A DNA stretch of 56,018 nt, taken from positions 1-56,018 of the forward strand of contig JABCZK010000030.1 in NCBI GenBank assembly GCA_013289695.1. The letters run 5' to 3'. Shown here one piece after another: positions 16,181-27,163 of this stretch; position 1 is the first letter of the stretch, and each line of letters opens with the position of its first letter. The DNA comes from Acidobacteriota bacterium (GTDB taxonomy: Bacteria; Acidobacteriota; Terriglobia; Acidiferrales; UBA7541). The notes beneath the pieces were generated by a model. The model made no database searches, was not told the origin of the DNA, and saw only the letters and a program-made list of their open reading frames with translations. The position numbers were made by a program, and so were the translations under genes.

Positions 16181-17947
16181 ATGTCTTGCGCGCTGAATTC
16201 GCGTCGCGTGGTTGCGGACCGATTCTCGATTTGTGTGCGCCCTTTCCTGGCACTCGCCTTTTGCTTGCTCGCGGGGGCCTGGCTCGATGCGTCGTATACT
16301 GATGCTGCGATTTACAATCACTCTATGAACAGTGAATTTCAACACTTCGATGACGTGCAGCAATACATCTCAGTAAGTTGGGACCATCTCACCCGCTCGC
16401 TCGACAAATGCAAAACCTATGAAGACCAGAAAATCGGCGACGACCAGCATCTGTATTTCCCGGCGGACTTCCAGAGCTTGCCGGCTTTTCGGGATCTGGT
16501 GAAGGATTGCAGAGTACGCGTCGAACGCTTGCCCGAGATTATCAACAGCCCGGACGATGTGCACCTGAACAAAATCTCCAAAGCCGGGCTGCTGTATCTG
16601 CCTCACGCTTACGTCGTGCCGGGCGGCCAGTTCAATGAGATGTACGGCTGGGATAGTTACTTCATTATTGTCGGCCTGCTGCGCGCGCATCGGCTGGAGC
16701 TTGCCAAGGGAATGGTCGAAAACTTCTTCTACGAAATTCAGCACTACGGCTCGATTCTGAACGCGAACCGCACCTACTATCTAACGCGCTCGCAGCCTCC
16801 GTTTCTCACTTCCATGATTCTGGCGGTGTACGACGCGGAGGACCCTTCTGCGCAACAGAAAGATAGTGCCTGGTTGCAGCAAGCTTACGATTTCGCGGTC
16901 ACCGACTACGAACAATGGACCCGTCCGCCTCATTTGGCCGGAGACACCGGCCTGTCTCGTTACTTCGATCACGGCGAAGGTCCCGTTCCCGAAATCATCG
17001 GCGATCCGAGCGACTATTACCGCGGCGCCGCGCAATACTTCCTGTTTCTGGACGGAACGAAGGACCCTCATCTCGTCCATGTGGACGAAAATCATCCGGT
17101 GGAATCTCTCGTGGGGCCGCTCTTCCCGGTCTTCACCCGCGATGAACCGGCGGACAAAAACTCGAAAGACAACCAGGCAACCGCGGATTCGCCTGTAGGT
17201 CAGGTCACCTTGTCAGCGGACTTCTACAAAGGCGATCGCAGCATGCGCGAATCGGGATTTGATGTTTCATTTCGCTTCGGCCCGTTCAGCGCGGATACCC
17301 ACCATTACGCTCCCGTCTGCCTGAATAGCCTGTTGTACAAGACCGAGAAGGATCTTGAGCGCATGAGTATTTTGCTCGGGCGGCCGCAGGAAGCGGAACG
17401 CTGGAAGGCCCGCGCGATCCAGCGCCAAGAGCTGATACAGAAATATCTTTGGGACGCGAAGCAGGGTCTCTATTTCGACTACAACTTCATGACCCGCACA
17501 CTTTCCGCCTACGAGTACGCCAGCACGTTCTATCCGCTTTGGGCGGGGTTGGCATCGCCCGAGCAGGCGCAGGCCGTGGTGAAAAACCTTTCGCTGTTCG
17601 AACAGCCCGGCGGGCTGGCCATGAGCCGCGTGGAATCGCAGGCGCAATGGGATTACCCGTACGGTTGGGCGCCCATCCAATTGCTGGCGGTGGACGGAAT
17701 GCGCCGCTATGGCTTTGCGGCGGACGCCGACCGCGTCGCCTATAATTTCCTGAGCATGGTGATCGAAGATTTCGTGACTGACAGATACATTCGCGAAAAG
17801 TACAACGTCGTCAAACGCACATCCATCACGCGAATCGTAAAGGGCTATAGCCAGAATGTGATCGGATTTGGCTGGACGAACGGCGTGTTCCTGGAATTAC
17901 TGCACGAATTGCCGCCCCCGCTTCTTGAGCGTCTAAAAAGAGAGTAA
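16181..17947 (+). CDS. treA: trehalase, GH37 family, exported or membrane-anchored
   Basis: A 588-residue protein that hydrolyses trehalose to two glucose. Both family signatures are present: PGGQFNEMYGWDSYF (about residue 148) and QWDYPYGWAP (about 490). The intervening (alpha/alpha)6 barrel is full length. The N-terminus is basic followed by LALAFCLLAGAWLDA (about residues 24-38), so it is probably secreted or anchored. GGAAGGGGCGT before ATG 16181 selects this start over an earlier GTG. It is divergent from otsA-otsB, so the locus can both build and break trehalose, probably on opposite sides of the membrane. Confidence 0.95.
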   Translation: MSCALNSRRVVADRFSICVRPFLALAFCLLAGAWLDASYTDAAIYNHSMNSEFQHFDDVQQYISVSWDHLTRSLDKCKTYEDQKIGDDQHLYFPADFQSLPAFRDLVKDCRVRVERLPEIINSPDDVHLNKISKAGLLYLPHAYVVPGGQFNEMYGWDSYFIIVGLLRAHRLELAKGMVENFFYEIQHYGSILNANRTYYLTRSQPPFLTSMILAVYDAEDPSAQQKDSAWLQQAYDFAVTDYEQWTRPPHLAGDTGLSRYFDHGEGPVPEIIGDPSDYYRGAAQYFLFLDGTKDPHLVHVDENHPVESLVGPLFPVFTRDEPADKNSKDNQATADSPVGQVTLSADFYKGDRSMRESGFDVSFRFGPFSADTHHYAPVCLNSLLYKTEKDLERMSILLGRPQEAERWKARAIQRQELIQKYLWDAKQGLYFDYNFMTRTLSAYEYASTFYPLWAGLASPEQAQAVVKNLSLFEQPGGLAMSRVESQAQWDYPYGWAPIQLLAVDGMRRYGFAADADRVAYNFLSMVIEDFVTDRYIREKYNVVKRTSITRIVKGYSQNVIGFGWTNGVFLELLHELPPPLLERLKRE

Positions 17948-18059
17948 GGCGAAAAATTTCGCCAGCGGAATTATGCCGGCATCTCAAATGCTGCCGTCGG
18001 CGACCTGCACAGTCAATCGTAGTGCGCTCAATCTCTTGCGGGAATTGTTGGAAGGGGGG

Positions 18060-18085
18060 CGGGAGGATGGGGGAACATCCTCCCG
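18060..18085. terminator. hairpin between trehalase and the receiver gene
   Basis: CGGGAGGATG pairs perfectly with CATCCTCCCG around a 6-base loop. It lies 113 bases after the trehalase stop and 136 bases from the convergent stop at 18221. No T-run follows on either side, so it is a weak terminator candidate. Confidence 0.35.
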
Positions 18086-18220
18086 TGGGGTGATGACATG
18101 TTTCCTGGGGAGCCTGCGTGCAATATGAACCTCTCCTCGCAGGTTCTCCATACACTAACCAACGTATTTTTCGCGTCTACGGCCCTGACGACGCACGGGC
18201 AGGTTAGCAGACTCTCAAGA

Positions 18221-18643
18221 CTATCCAGCGTGGCCCTTCCCAGAATCCGCTGATCCTTCGGCGGCCGGCTCGGACTCCGCGGGCCCCAGAAGCGCCTCAA
18301 TCATCCCGACCATCGGAAACGCATTGGTTTTAGACACCACGGAGCGAACACCGGCCTCCCGGGCGTGTCTCTCCAGGTCGGGACTGGCATGCTGGGTGAA
18401 TAGAACGATCGGCACAGCGGGAGCGACCTCAGACATGCGTCGCGCGGTTTCGATCCCATTGATGCCGGGCATTTGAAAATCCAGGATCACGACGTTGGGA
18501 TGCAACTCCCTGAACAGCTTGAGGGCAGTCTCGCCATCAGCCGCCTCGCCGCATATTTCCCAATCGGGATTGGCTTGCAAGACCGTGCGAAGCGATTTCC
18601 GTACCAGTTCGCTATCGTCCACGATCAGAAATCGAGTGCGCAT
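18221..18643 (-). CDS. single-domain response regulator (receiver only)
   Basis: A 140-residue receiver protein: acidic pair in LIVDDSELVRKS, acceptor Asp in VVILDFQMPGINGIE, Thr in IVLFTQHAS, Lys in SVVSKTNAFP. A short polar Ala/Glu-rich tail follows and there is no output domain. GGGAGAGCTCTG precedes the ATG. It is the last of three minus-strand signalling genes (poly-HAMP kinase, receiver-HisKA_3 kinase, this gene), separated by 75 and 82 bases, and probably takes phosphate from one of those kinases. Confidence 0.9.
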   Translation of the reverse strand: MRTRFLIVDDSELVRKSLRTVLQANPDWEICGEAADGETALKLFRELHPNVVILDFQMPGINGIETARRMSEVAPAVPIVLFTQHASPDLERHAREAGVRSVVSKTNAFPMVGMIEALLGPAESEPAAEGSADSGKGHAG

Positions 18644-18725
18644 CAGAGCTCTCCCGCGTTACGCGTCAGAGTATGCAATTCCAAAGGCGCGGAAATATTC
18701 GCCCGCATAGCGGCGGCCGCCGAAA

Positions 18726-19823
18726 TCATATGTTTTTCACCATCGGCTTCGTGACAGGCACCGCCGCAATCACTGTGGTGCCGTTCTCACTGGATTTGAT
18801 TTCGAGCGTGCCGCCAAGCTCGCGCAAACGCTCACGCATCCCACGCAATCCCACGCCATGGTTTGATCCCGGGGACGAGGGGACGCCATTGGTACGGGGC
18901 ATGCCCTTACCTTCATCGCGGACTTGAACGGTGAGTTGCTTATCCTGGGAAGGCGCGATCTTGATGCTCGCTGTCTTACTCCCAGAATGGCGATAGACGT
19001 TCGTCAGACATTCCTGCACAACTCGAAAAACCGATATCTCCACATGGGGGGGCAAGCGGCCGATTTCCGGCGACAGCTCCACGTCGACCTTCACGCTGCT
19101 ACGCTCCGCAAAACCCTCTGCGAACATTTTGATTGCGGGCAATAGGCCAATCTCATCAAGCAGAGGCGGATGCAGCAGGTGCGAAATGGTGCGTATATCT
19201 TTCGAAAGCTGTTCCACCAGCTGATTATTTTGCTGTAAGACGTCGGCGACGTCGGGTCCAAGTTTTTTGGTTTGCTGGGCTAGCATTCCGTTATTCATGG
19301 AGAGCGCCGCGATCAAGGGCCCGATGCTATCGTGCAGGTCGCGGGCGATGCGGCGACGCTCCTCATCTTGCATCGCCAGCAGCCGGGCGGAGAGTGAACG
19401 AAGATCACGATTGAGCGTCTCGAGCTGCTGCGTTTTGCGGTGTAGATCCGCGAAAACTCGCACTTTCGCGCGCAACAATTCGGGAACCACGGGCACGGAA
19501 ATATAATCCACAGCGCCGCGTTGGTAGGCGTTGAGCCGGTCCAGGTCCGTGAGGTGCACGGCGGAGATGAAAATAATGGCGATCTTCTGAAAACGCGGGT
19601 GCTGCCGGATCATATCGGCCAGCTGGAATCCATCGAGTTCCGGCATGCTTACGTCCATCAGCACGACGGCGATATCGGTTCTCAGTAAATGGTCCAGCGC
19701 CTCTTTCCCCGAGCGCGCCTTGATCAGATTTTCTCCCAGCTCATTCAGAATGGCTTCGTAGGTGAGCAGCTTGCCGGGCTGGTCGTCCACCATCAGAATG
19801 TTTACTTTTTCCTGCTCGCGCAT
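18726..19823 (-). CDS. receiver-HisKA_3 histidine kinase
   Basis: A 365-residue soluble protein. An N-terminal receiver (about 1-125; ILMVDDQPGKLLTYEAIL, VVLMDVSMPELDGFQ, ending DYISVPVVPEL) is followed by a short coiled linker. The HisKA_3 helix has RRRIARDLHDSIGPLIAAL with the phospho-His (about 150-225). The HATPase domain has YRHSGSKTASIKIA, DEGKGMPRTNG and GLRGMRERLRELGG. In the receiver the usual conserved Lys is replaced by the SVPV context. A receiver placed before the kinase core suggests its activity is set by phosphorylation from another kinase, most simply the large upstream hybrid kinase. GAGGAAGAAA precedes the ATG. Confidence 0.9.
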   Translation of the reverse strand: MREQEKVNILMVDDQPGKLLTYEAILNELGENLIKARSGKEALDHLLRTDIAVVLMDVSMPELDGFQLADMIRQHPRFQKIAIIFISAVHLTDLDRLNAYQRGAVDYISVPVVPELLRAKVRVFADLHRKTQQLETLNRDLRSLSARLLAMQDEERRRIARDLHDSIGPLIAALSMNNGMLAQQTKKLGPDVADVLQQNNQLVEQLSKDIRTISHLLHPPLLDEIGLLPAIKMFAEGFAERSSVKVDVELSPEIGRLPPHVEISVFRVVQECLTNVYRHSGSKTASIKIAPSQDKQLTVQVRDEGKGMPRTNGVPSSPGSNHGVGLRGMRERLRELGGTLEIKSSENGTTVIAAVPVTKPMVKNI

Positions 19824-19898
19824 TTTCTTCCTCTCGCTTCAGGCGAAGTTGAGCCGCCCCCTACGATCGAATCGCAATCGCCGGAAACCGGAATCATG

Positions 19899-22800
19899 CT
19901 ACCGGTGGAACCACATCCGCAACGCAGAAAGCAGTTGCTCGGTGTTTACCGGCTTTGCCAGATACTCGGAAGCCCCGGCTTCGAGGCATTTTTCGCGGTC
20001 CCCTTTCATGGCTTTGGCAGTCAAAGCGATGATGGGTAAGCGCCGGAAGGAAGGATTGCGGCGAATGATCTGCATCGTCTCGTATCCGTCCATGTCCGGC
20101 ATCATGATGTCCATCAGTACGATCGCCACATCCGGCGTGGACTCCAGCGTGTTGATCGCTTCCCGGCCCGTACCGGCGGTGAGCACCATCATGCCGCGGC
20201 GTTCGAGCACGCTGCTGAGCGCAAAAATATTTCGCACATCATCGTCCACCACGAGCACTTTTTTCCCGACGAGCGCTTCATCTGAATGATGCAGCAGATC
20301 GAGCATCTTCTGCTTTTCCGGCGGAAGGTCGGTGACGACGCGATGCACGAACAACGCAGTCTCATCCAGTAGCCGCTCCGGAGATTCCACGCCCTTCACC
20401 ACCACGCTGCGCGCCAGCACGTGCAGTCGAGCATCTTCCTCGGGCGACAGGTCTTTCCCGGTAAACACCACGACCGGCAAATCGCTCAGTGAAGGCGTAT
20501 CGCGGAAGCGTTCCAATATTTCAAATCCAGACATGTCCGGAAGGCGCAAGTCGAGCACCACGCAATCAAACGATTGCTCTGCAATCGCCGCAAGCGCTTG
20601 CCTGCCGGTGGCGGCGATCTCCACGTCAATATCGCCGTAGCCGAGCAATTCGCGGATGCTCAACTGCTCGGCCGGATTGTCTTCCACCACCAATAAACGC
20701 TTGCGTCGCGGCGTGGTGTATTCCTTCATGCGCGCAAACGCGTTCTTCAGTTGTTCGGATGTCGCGGGCTTGATCAGGTAGGAGAACGCGCCGCGCGCCA
20801 TGCCGTGCTGCCGGTCTTCATCCAGCGTCAACATCTGAACTGGAATATGGCGCGTGCGTGGATCCTGCTTGAAGTGATTGAGAACTGTCCAGCCCAGCAT
20901 GTCCGGCAGGAAAACGTCCAGGGAAATGGCTGTTGGCTGGAACTCATGGGCGAGCGCCAGCGCTTCTGAACCGCGCGTCGCGACCAGAACCTTGAAACCG
21001 TTGTCGCGCGCCAGGTCGCGCAGCATGGTGGCAAAATAGGGATCATCTTCCACAATCAGAAGCACGGCATCTTCCGGCTGCAAGATTTCGCGGTCGTCCG
21101 CGATGCTGATCTGCTCGATCGCACGCTTGGACGTGGCTCCAGCCGGGGGCTGACCAAGGGCGGGCATTGCCGCGGATCTGAATTCGGCCCCGCCGACGTC
21201 GGTCGAAGATCCCACGTAGGTTTGCGGTAAGTAGAGCGTGAACGTGCTGCCCTCATCTGGCGTGCTGCGCAACTGGATCTCGCCGCCCAACAGGCCGGCG
21301 AGTTCGCGACTGATCGCCAGACCCAGTCCGGTGCCTCCGTATTTGCGGCTGGTGCTGGCGTCGGCTTGTTGAAACGCCTCAAAAATGATTCGCTGCTTCT
21401 CGGGCGGAATCCCGATGCCCGTATCGGTGACCTCGAAGGCAACCACCGAGGCTGATTTGCCCAGAACCGGGTGGTCTTCGCTCCAACCGCTTTCGGCGGC
21501 AAATACCGACATGCGCACGCCGCCCTTCTCGGTGAATTTGAATGCGTTGGACAAAAGATTCTTGAGCACCTGTTGCAGACGCTTGGAATCGGTGACCAGG
21601 CTGCGCGTCAAACTAGGATCGGCATGGAGTTCAAAATTGAGGTGCCGGTTCTCTGCCTCGTGGCGGAACGGACGAGCGATCATATCCAGCAAGCTGGCGA
21701 AGAACACTTCTTCGGCTTGCACCGAAACCGTCCCGGATTCGATTTTCGAAAGGTCCAGAATATCGGTGATGAGGTTCAGCAGGTCCGTACCGGCGCCGTG
21801 GATGGTGCGCGCGAATTCCACCTGCTTGTTCGTTAAATTACTGTCGGCATTGTCCGCCAGCTGCTGTCCCAAAACCAGGATGCTATTGAGTGGCGTGCGC
21901 AGCTCGTGAGACATGTTGGCCAGGAATTCCGACTTGTACTTGGAGGTGAGGGCCAGCTCTTTGGCTTTTTCTTCCACGGCACGGCGCGCCTGTTCAATTT
22001 CCTGATTCTTGCGCTCGACTTCCACGTTCTGCTCGGCCAGTTGCTGGGCTTTTTGCGCCAGCTGCTCGTTGGTCTGTTGCAATTCGGTCTGCTGCGTTTG
22101 CAATTCGGTGGCTAATTGCTGCGATTGTTTCAGCAGGCCTTCGGTTTGCATGGTGGCCTCGATGCTATTGAGCACGATGCCGATGCTGGATGTCAGTTGA
22201 TCCAGAAACGCAAGATGCGAGGCGGTGAATACGCTGAGCGACGCCAGCTCGATCACTGCTTTCACGCGGTCCTCGAAAAGAATGGGCAGCACGATCACGC
22301 TGCGCGGCACGGCCTGGAATAATCCCGAGCGGATCGGAACAGCATTGGCCGGCACTTCGGTGATCAGCATGCGCTGTTTCTCTGCGGCGCACTGTCCCAC
22401 GAGGCCGCTGCCCACGTGCAGACGGCTTGGATGCCCGTCTCGATCGCTATCGGCGAAGGCCGAGAGCAGCACCATGGTCCCCGATTCTTCCGACTCCATC
22501 TGATAAATCACGCCTTGCTGCGCGCTGACGAGCGGCGCCAGCTCGGACAACAGGCTGCGTCCCACCGTTGTCAAATCGCGCTGCCCCTGCAGCATTCCCG
22601 TGAATCGCGCCAGGTTTGTTTTCAGCCAGTCCTGCTCGTTGTTGCGGTCGGTGGTGAGCCGAAGATTGTTGATCATGGTGTTGATGTAATCTTTCAGCTC
22701 GGCCACTTCGCCGCTCGCTTCCACTTGAATCGAACGAGTCAGGTCGCCCTTGGTCACCGCGGTGGTCACTTCCGCGATGGCGCGCACCTGGTTGGTGAGG

Positions 22801-25800
22801 TTGTCCGCGAGCAGGTTCACGTTTCCGGTCAAGTCCTTCCAGGTTCCGGCGGCGCCCGGCACGTTCGCCTGACCGCCCAAGCGGCCTTCCACTCCCACTT
22901 CGCGCGCGACGGTCGTAACTTGATCGGCAAACGTCGCGAGTGTGTCGGTCATGTTGTTGATGGTATCGGCCAGCGCAGCAACTTCACCTTTCGCATTTAC
23001 TGTGAGTTTCTTCGTCAACTCACCGTTCGCGACGGCGGTCACCACCTTCACAATTCCGCGCACCTGCTCGGTGAGGTTTGCGGCCATTACGTTTACGTTG
23101 TCCGTCAAATCCTTCCAGGTGCCGGCGACGCCAGGCACTTGTGCCTGGCCGCCCAGCTTCCCGTCGGTGCCGACTTCGCGCGCCACGCGCGTCACTTCCG
23201 CCGCGAATGCGTTGAGTTGGTCCACCATCGTGTTGATCGTGTTCTTTAGTTCCAAGATTTCGCCCTTCACGTCCACGGTGATCTTGCGCGACAGGTCGCC
23301 GCGCGCCACGGCCGTCGTCACTTCGGCGATGTTGCGCACCTGGCCGGTGAGGTTTCCGGCCATGGCGTTCACCGAGTCGGTGAGGTCCTTCCACGTTCCC
23401 GCCACACCGGTGACGTTCGCTTGGCCGCCCAGCCGCCCTTCGCTGCCTACCTCACGCGCCACGCGCGTGACTTCGGCGGCAAAGGAACGCAGCTGCTCAA
23501 CCATCGTGTTCAGCGTTTCTTTCAGCTGCAGAATTTCTCCGCGCACGTCCACGGTGATCTTGCGTGAGAGGTCGCCGCTCGCGATCGCCGTCGCCACTTC
23601 GGCGATGTTCCGGACCTGACCCGTCAAGTTGCTGGCCATGAAGTTCACGTTGTCCGTCAAGTCTTTCCACGTGCCACCGACTCCGGGCACTTCTGCCTGG
23701 CCGCCCAACTTTCCTTCCGTGCCGACTTCGCGTGCCACGCGCGTCACTTCGCCCGCGAACGCGTTGAGCTGGTCCACCATCGTGTTGATCGTATTTTTCA
23801 GCTCGAGAATTTCGCCCCTCACGTCCACCGTAATTTTACGCGACAGGTCGCCGCGCGCCACGGCAGTCGTGACTTCAGCGATGTTGCGTACTTGACCGGT
23901 CAAGTTTCCGGCCATCGAGTTCACCGAGTCCGTAAGGTCCTTCCAGGTTCCCGCGACGCCCGGCACATTGGCCTGGCCGCCCAGCCGGCCTTCGCTGCCC
24001 ACTTCGCGCGCCACGCGCGTCACTTCGCCCGCGAACGCGTTGAGCTGGTCCACCATCGTGTTGATGGTTTCTTTCAGCAGCAGGATTTCGCCGCTCACGT
24101 TCACGGTGATTTTCTTGGAGAGGTCGCCGCTCGCAATCGCCGTCGCCACTTCCGCGATGTTGCGCACCTGGCCGGTCAAATTGCTGGCCATCGAGTTCAC
24201 CGAGTCGGTGAGGTCTTTCCAGGTGCCGGCGACGCCGGGCACCTGCGCCTGGCCGCCCAGTTTTCCGTCCGTGCCGACTTCGCGAGCCACACGCGTGACT
24301 TCGGAAGCGAACGACCGCAGCTGATCCACCATCGTGTTCAGGGTGTCTTTGAGCTCGAGGATTTCGCCCTTCACGTCCACCGTAATCTTGCGGGACAAAT
24401 CGCCGCGCGCGACGGCGGTAGCCACCTCCGCAATGTTGCGCACCTGGCCGGTCAAGTTGCTGGCCATGAAGTTCACGTTGTCGGTGAGGTCCTTCCAGGT
24501 GCCCGCGCCCGGGACTTGCGCTTGGCCGCCCAATTTTCCTTCGGTACCCACTTCGCGCGCCACGCGCGTCACTTCGCCCGCGAACGCGTTCAGCTGGTCC
24601 ACCATCGTATTAATGGTGTTCTTCAGTTCCAGGATTTCGCCCTTCACGTCCACAGTGATTTTGCGCGAGAGGTCGCCGCGCGCCACAGCCGTAGTCACTT
24701 CGGCGATGTTGCGCACTTGCGCGGTGAGGTTTCCGGCCATCGAATTTACTGAGTCCGTCAGGTCCTTCCACGTTCCCGCGACGCCGGGCACGTTGGCCTG
24801 GCCACCCAGCCTTCCTTCGCTGCCGACTTCGCGCGCCACGCGCGTCACTTCGCCGGCAAACCGGTTCAACTGGTCCACCATGGTGTTGAGCGTTTCTTTC
24901 AGCTGCAGAATTTCACCGCGCACGTCCACCGTGATTTTGCGTGAGAGGTCGCCGCTCGCGATCGCCGTCGCCACTTCGGCGATGTTGCGCACCTGGCCGG
25001 TCAAGTTGCTGGCCATGAAGTTCACGTTGTCCGTCAAGTCCTTCCAGGTGCCGCCTACGCCAGGCACCTGCGCCTGACCACCCAACTTGCCTTCGGTGCC
25101 GACTTCGCGCGCCACGCGCGTCACTTCGCCCTCGAACGCGTTGAGCTGGTCCACCATCGTGTTGATCGTGTCTTTCAGTTCCAGGATTTCGCCCTTCACG
25201 TCCACGGTGATTTTGCGCGACAGGTCGCCGCGCGCCACGGCAGTAGTCACTTCGGCAATGTTGCGCACCTGGGCCGTGAGGTTTCCGGCCATGGCGTTTA
25301 CAGAGTCAGTGAGGTCCTTCCAGGTTCCCGCCACGCCCGGCACGATAGCTTGTCCGCCGAGTTTTCCATCCGTGCCCACTTCGCGCGCCACGCGCGTCAC
25401 TTCCGAGGCGAACGAGCGCAGTTGGTCCACCATCGTATTGATGGCTTCCTTCAGCTGCAGAATTTCACCGCGCACGTCCACCGTGATTTTGCGCGAGAGG
25501 TCGCCGCTCGCAACCGCCGTGGCCACTTCGGCGATGTTGCGCACCTGGCCCGTCAGGTTGCTGGCCATCGAGTTGACGGAATCGGTGAGGTCTTTCCAGG
25601 TGCCGGCGACACCGGGCACCTGCGCCTGGCCGCCCAGTTTTCCGTCCGTGCCCACTTCGCGCGCCACGCGCGTCACCTCAGCCGTGAACACGCCAAGTTG
25701 CTGAATCATCGTGTTTACGATCGTGGCCGAGCGCAGGAATTCGCCTTCCAGCGGCCTTCCATCCACGTCCAGTTGCACCGTCTGCGTCAAATTGCCTTTC

Positions 25801-26222
25801 GCCACCGCGGCGATGGCGCGAGTGACTTCCGTCGTCGGTCGCAGCAAATCGTCTACCAGCGTGTTGACCGATACTTCCATCTCTCCCCAAGCAGCCTTGG
25901 GCGAGTGAAATCGCATGCGCTCGCGCGTGCGGCCTTCTTTACCCACCACTTGTCCGACGCGCTTCAATTCCTTCGCCATCTGTTGGTTGGCGGTGACGAT
26001 ATCGTTGAACGTGTCGGCAATTTTTCCGGCCAGCCCAGTCCAGTTCCCCGGCAGCCGCACCGAGAAGTCGCCGTCGCGCATGGTCTGCAGGCTCGCGAGA
26101 ATCACGCTCAGGTCGGTAGACACCGGCTCGGCTTCCACAGCGGTGCGTCCATTACTTTTCGCACTCGGTTTAAGGTCGGGCATTGTGGTGGCAGTTGTTT
26201 TACTGGGCTCGGTTCTCTTCAT
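19899..26222 (-). CDS. giant soluble poly-HAMP hybrid histidine kinase with three receivers (group III/Nik1-like)
   Basis: About 2107 residues from ATG 26222, preferred because GGAGA lies six bases upstream; the frame is open 43 codons further. No membrane segment is seen. Two diverged N-terminal HAMP units are followed by an array of about 92-residue repeats, each a canonical HAMP half (such as [19 protein letters not shown]) plus a second half ([16 protein letters not shown], then [11 protein letters not shown]). Eleven copies of GTWKDLT are present. Then come a GAF domain (about 1210-1370), a Gln/Glu coiled coil, HisKA with [18 protein letters not shown], HATPase and three receivers (acceptor Asp in [18 protein letters not shown] and [11 protein letters not shown]). 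The array closely matches fungal Nik1/Os-1 osmosensor kinases. It heads a three-gene signalling operon. Confidence 0.93.
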   Translation of the reverse strand: MKRTEPSKTTATTMPDLKPSAKSNGRTAVEAEPVSTDLSVILASLQTMRDGDFSVRLPGNWTGLAGKIADTFNDIVTANQQMAKELKRVGQVVGKEGRTRERMRFHSPKAAWGEMEVSVNTLVDDLLRPTTEVTRAIAAVAKGNLTQTVQLDVDGRPLEGEFLRSATIVNTMIQQLGVFTAEVTRVAREVGTDGKLGGQAQVPGVAGTWKDLTDSVNSMASNLTGQVRNIAEVATAVASGDLSRKITVDVRGEILQLKEAINTMVDQLRSFASEVTRVAREVGTDGKLGGQAIVPGVAGTWKDLTDSVNAMAGNLTAQVRNIAEVTTAVARGDLSRKITVDVKGEILELKDTINTMVDQLNAFEGEVTRVAREVGTEGKLGGQAQVPGVGGTWKDLTDNVNFMASNLTGQVRNIAEVATAIASGDLSRKITVDVRGEILQLKETLNTMVDQLNRFAGEVTRVAREVGSEGRLGGQANVPGVAGTWKDLTDSVNSMAGNLTAQVRNIAEVTTAVARGDLSRKITVDVKGEILELKNTINTMVDQLNAFAGEVTRVAREVGTEGKLGGQAQVPGAGTWKDLTDNVNFMASNLTGQVRNIAEVATAVARGDLSRKITVDVKGEILELKDTLNTMVDQLRSFASEVTRVAREVGTDGKLGGQAQVPGVAGTWKDLTDSVNSMASNLTGQVRNIAEVATAIASGDLSKKITVNVSGEILLLKETINTMVDQLNAFAGEVTRVAREVGSEGRLGGQANVPGVAGTWKDLTDSVNSMAGNLTGQVRNIAEVTTAVARGDLSRKITVDVRGEILELKNTINTMVDQLNAFAGEVTRVAREVGTEGKLGGQAEVPGVGGTWKDLTDNVNFMASNLTGQVRNIAEVATAIASGDLSRKITVDVRGEILQLKETLNTMVEQLRSFAAEVTRVAREVGSEGRLGGQANVTGVAGTWKDLTDSVNAMAGNLTGQVRNIAEVTTAVARGDLSRKITVDVKGEILELKNTINTMVDQLNAFAAEVTRVAREVGTDGKLGGQAQVPGVAGTWKDLTDNVNVMAANLTEQVRGIVKVVTAVANGELTKKLTVNAKGEVAALADTINNMTDTLATFADQVTTVAREVGVEGRLGGQANVPGAAGTWKDLTGNVNLLADNLTNQVRAIAEVTTAVTKGDLTRSIQVEASGEVAELKDYINTMINNLRLTTDRNNEQDWLKTNLARFTGMLQGQRDLTTVGRSLLSELAPLVSAQQGVIYQMESEESGTMVLLSAFADSDRDGHPSRLHVGSGLVGQCAAEKQRMLITEVPANAVPIRSGLFQAVPRSVIVLPILFEDRVKAVIELASLSVFTASHLAFLDQLTSSIGIVLNSIEATMQTEGLLKQSQQLATELQTQQTELQQTNEQLAQKAQQLAEQNVEVERKNQEIEQARRAVEEKAKELALTSKYKSEFLANMSHELRTPLNSILVLGQQLADNADSNLTNKQVEFARTIHGAGTDLLNLITDILDLSKIESGTVSVQAEEVFFASLLDMIARPFRHEAENRHLNFELHADPSLTRSLVTDSKRLQQVLKNLLSNAFKFTEKGGVRMSVFAAESGWSEDHPVLGKSASVVAFEVTDTGIGIPPEKQRIIFEAFQQADASTSRKYGGTGLGLAISRELAGLLGGEIQLRSTPDEGSTFTLYLPQTYVGSSTDVGGAEFRSAAMPALGQPPAGATSKRAIEQISIADDREILQPEDAVLLIVEDDPYFATMLRDLARDNGFKVLVATRGSEALALAHEFQPTAISLDVFLPDMLGWTVLNHFKQDPRTRHIPVQMLTLDEDRQHGMARGAFSYLIKPATSEQLKNAFARMKEYTTPRRKRLLVVEDNPAEQLSIRELLGYGDIDVEIAATGRQALAAIAEQSFDCVVLDLRLPDMSGFEILERFRDTPSLSDLPVVVFTGKDLSPEEDARLHVLARSVVVKGVESPERLLDETALFVHRVVTDLPPEKQKMLDLLHHSDEALVGKKVLVVDDDVRNIFALSSVLERRGMMVLTAGTGREAINTLESTPDVAIVLMDIMMPDMDGYETMQIIRRNPSFRRLPIIALTAKAMKGDREKCLEAGASEYLAKPVNTEQLLSALRMWFHR
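22788..25680 (-). repeat. coding tandem repeat, period about 276 bases, roughly 10-11 units
   Basis: The HAMP array of the large kinase is a DNA tandem repeat with a 276-base unit (92 codons). Units are near identical at protein level and alternate between VATAIASGD and VTTAVARGD forms. One unit (near 24510) lacks one codon in the PGVAGTW loop, reading PGAGTW. Confidence 0.9.
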
Positions 26223-26634
26223 GCTTGTCTCCGCGGTGCAGGGCCAGCTGGCGCCGTCGATTTCCGGGGTCTTGGCGGCACTGGCCGACATCAGAATTGC
26301 ATATTTCAGGCAAATGCGCTTGAGGAATGGACGCGCAACATCGCCGTACACATGGATTTAGCGCCACTTTCATCGAATAGACGTTCATACCATAAAGTCA
26401 GAACCCGCCATCTACAGTAATCAATGTATATAGTCCAAAACGCAAAGTCGGCCAGAGCGAGCCGAAGGGGCCGCTCTCGCCGCTCAGGCATGACTCGACA
26501 GGGTTTGGCCGCTTTCTCGACTAACTACCCATGCACCTTAGGGCCGCCTAACGGCAAGCGGCTCTGGATTTACACGTATGCGTGTATTTCCGCAGCGCGC
26601 ATTTGCGGCTATAAAGTTGTTCTGGGAGACTTCC
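26223..26634. other. intergenic divergent region, about 410 bases
   Basis: This lies between the large kinase (minus, start 26222) and the receiver-only gene at 26635 (plus). It probably holds both promoters. The kinase frame stays open for another 129 bases into it without a ribosome-binding site. No repeat was recognised. Confidence 0.4.
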
Positions 26635-27024
26635 ATGGATCTCCGGATATTGGTTGTCGAAGATTCAGACACCACGCGGCGCATCATTCGCGCGATCCTG
26701 GAAACGCGCGAGTGGAAGATTTGCGGCGAAGCGAAAAACGGCCGGGCGGCCATAAAGCAATTTCGGAAATTGAGGCCCGACATTGTCATTCTCGATCTCA
26801 CCATGCCAGACCTTAACGGGATTGAAGTCGCATCGCGATTGTCGAAAATCGATCCCTTGGTGCCGCTGATTCTATTTACCATTTCCGATGTGGACCAGCT
26901 GTTTGATGCCGCCAGCGGCGCGGGAATTTACGCCGCGGTTTCCAAGGCGAGGGCGTGGGACTTGATCGGCACGATTGAATCCGCAACCGCACACCTCGGC
27001 AGCCCGGGGCAGCCGATTCAATAG
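26635..27024 (+). CDS. single-domain response regulator (receiver only)
   Basis: A 129-residue receiver starting MDLRILVVEDSDTTRRIIRA. GGGAGACTTCC before ATG 26635 fixes the start, although the frame is open 19 codons upstream. The acceptor Asp is in IVILDLTMPDLNGIE, the Thr in LILFTISDVDQ and the Lys in AAVSKARAWDL. No output domain is present. It is divergent from the poly-HAMP kinase operon and a likely partner of it, by proximity only. Confidence 0.9.
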   Translation: MDLRILVVEDSDTTRRIIRAILETREWKICGEAKNGRAAIKQFRKLRPDIVILDLTMPDLNGIEVASRLSKIDPLVPLILFTISDVDQLFDAASGAGIYAAVSKARAWDLIGTIESATAHLGSPGQPIQ

Positions 27025-27163
27025 CCGCGCAGGAAATTCGGACAGTCGGCTGAACTAAAAGCAGCCTGAGCCACCGCTACGTCCCGCCACCCCATCCGCA
27101 ATCGCAACGGCAACAATCTGCATAAGCGCAAGCGATCCGAACTGCCTGATCGCTGCCATCGCA

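Noticed and set aside
22788..25680. CRISPR-like or satellite repeat
   Set aside because: The 276-base period is an exact multiple of three and encodes a continuous HAMP array; there are no short repeats with unique spacers.
23249..25704. Long plus-strand open frames opposite the HAMP array (for example 24334-25077 and 25350-26420)
   Set aside because: They are mirror frames of the highly biased repeat in the minus-strand kinase; the minus strand has the conserved domains, and the plus-strand products are repetitive Ser/Arg/Thr-rich text without family motifs.
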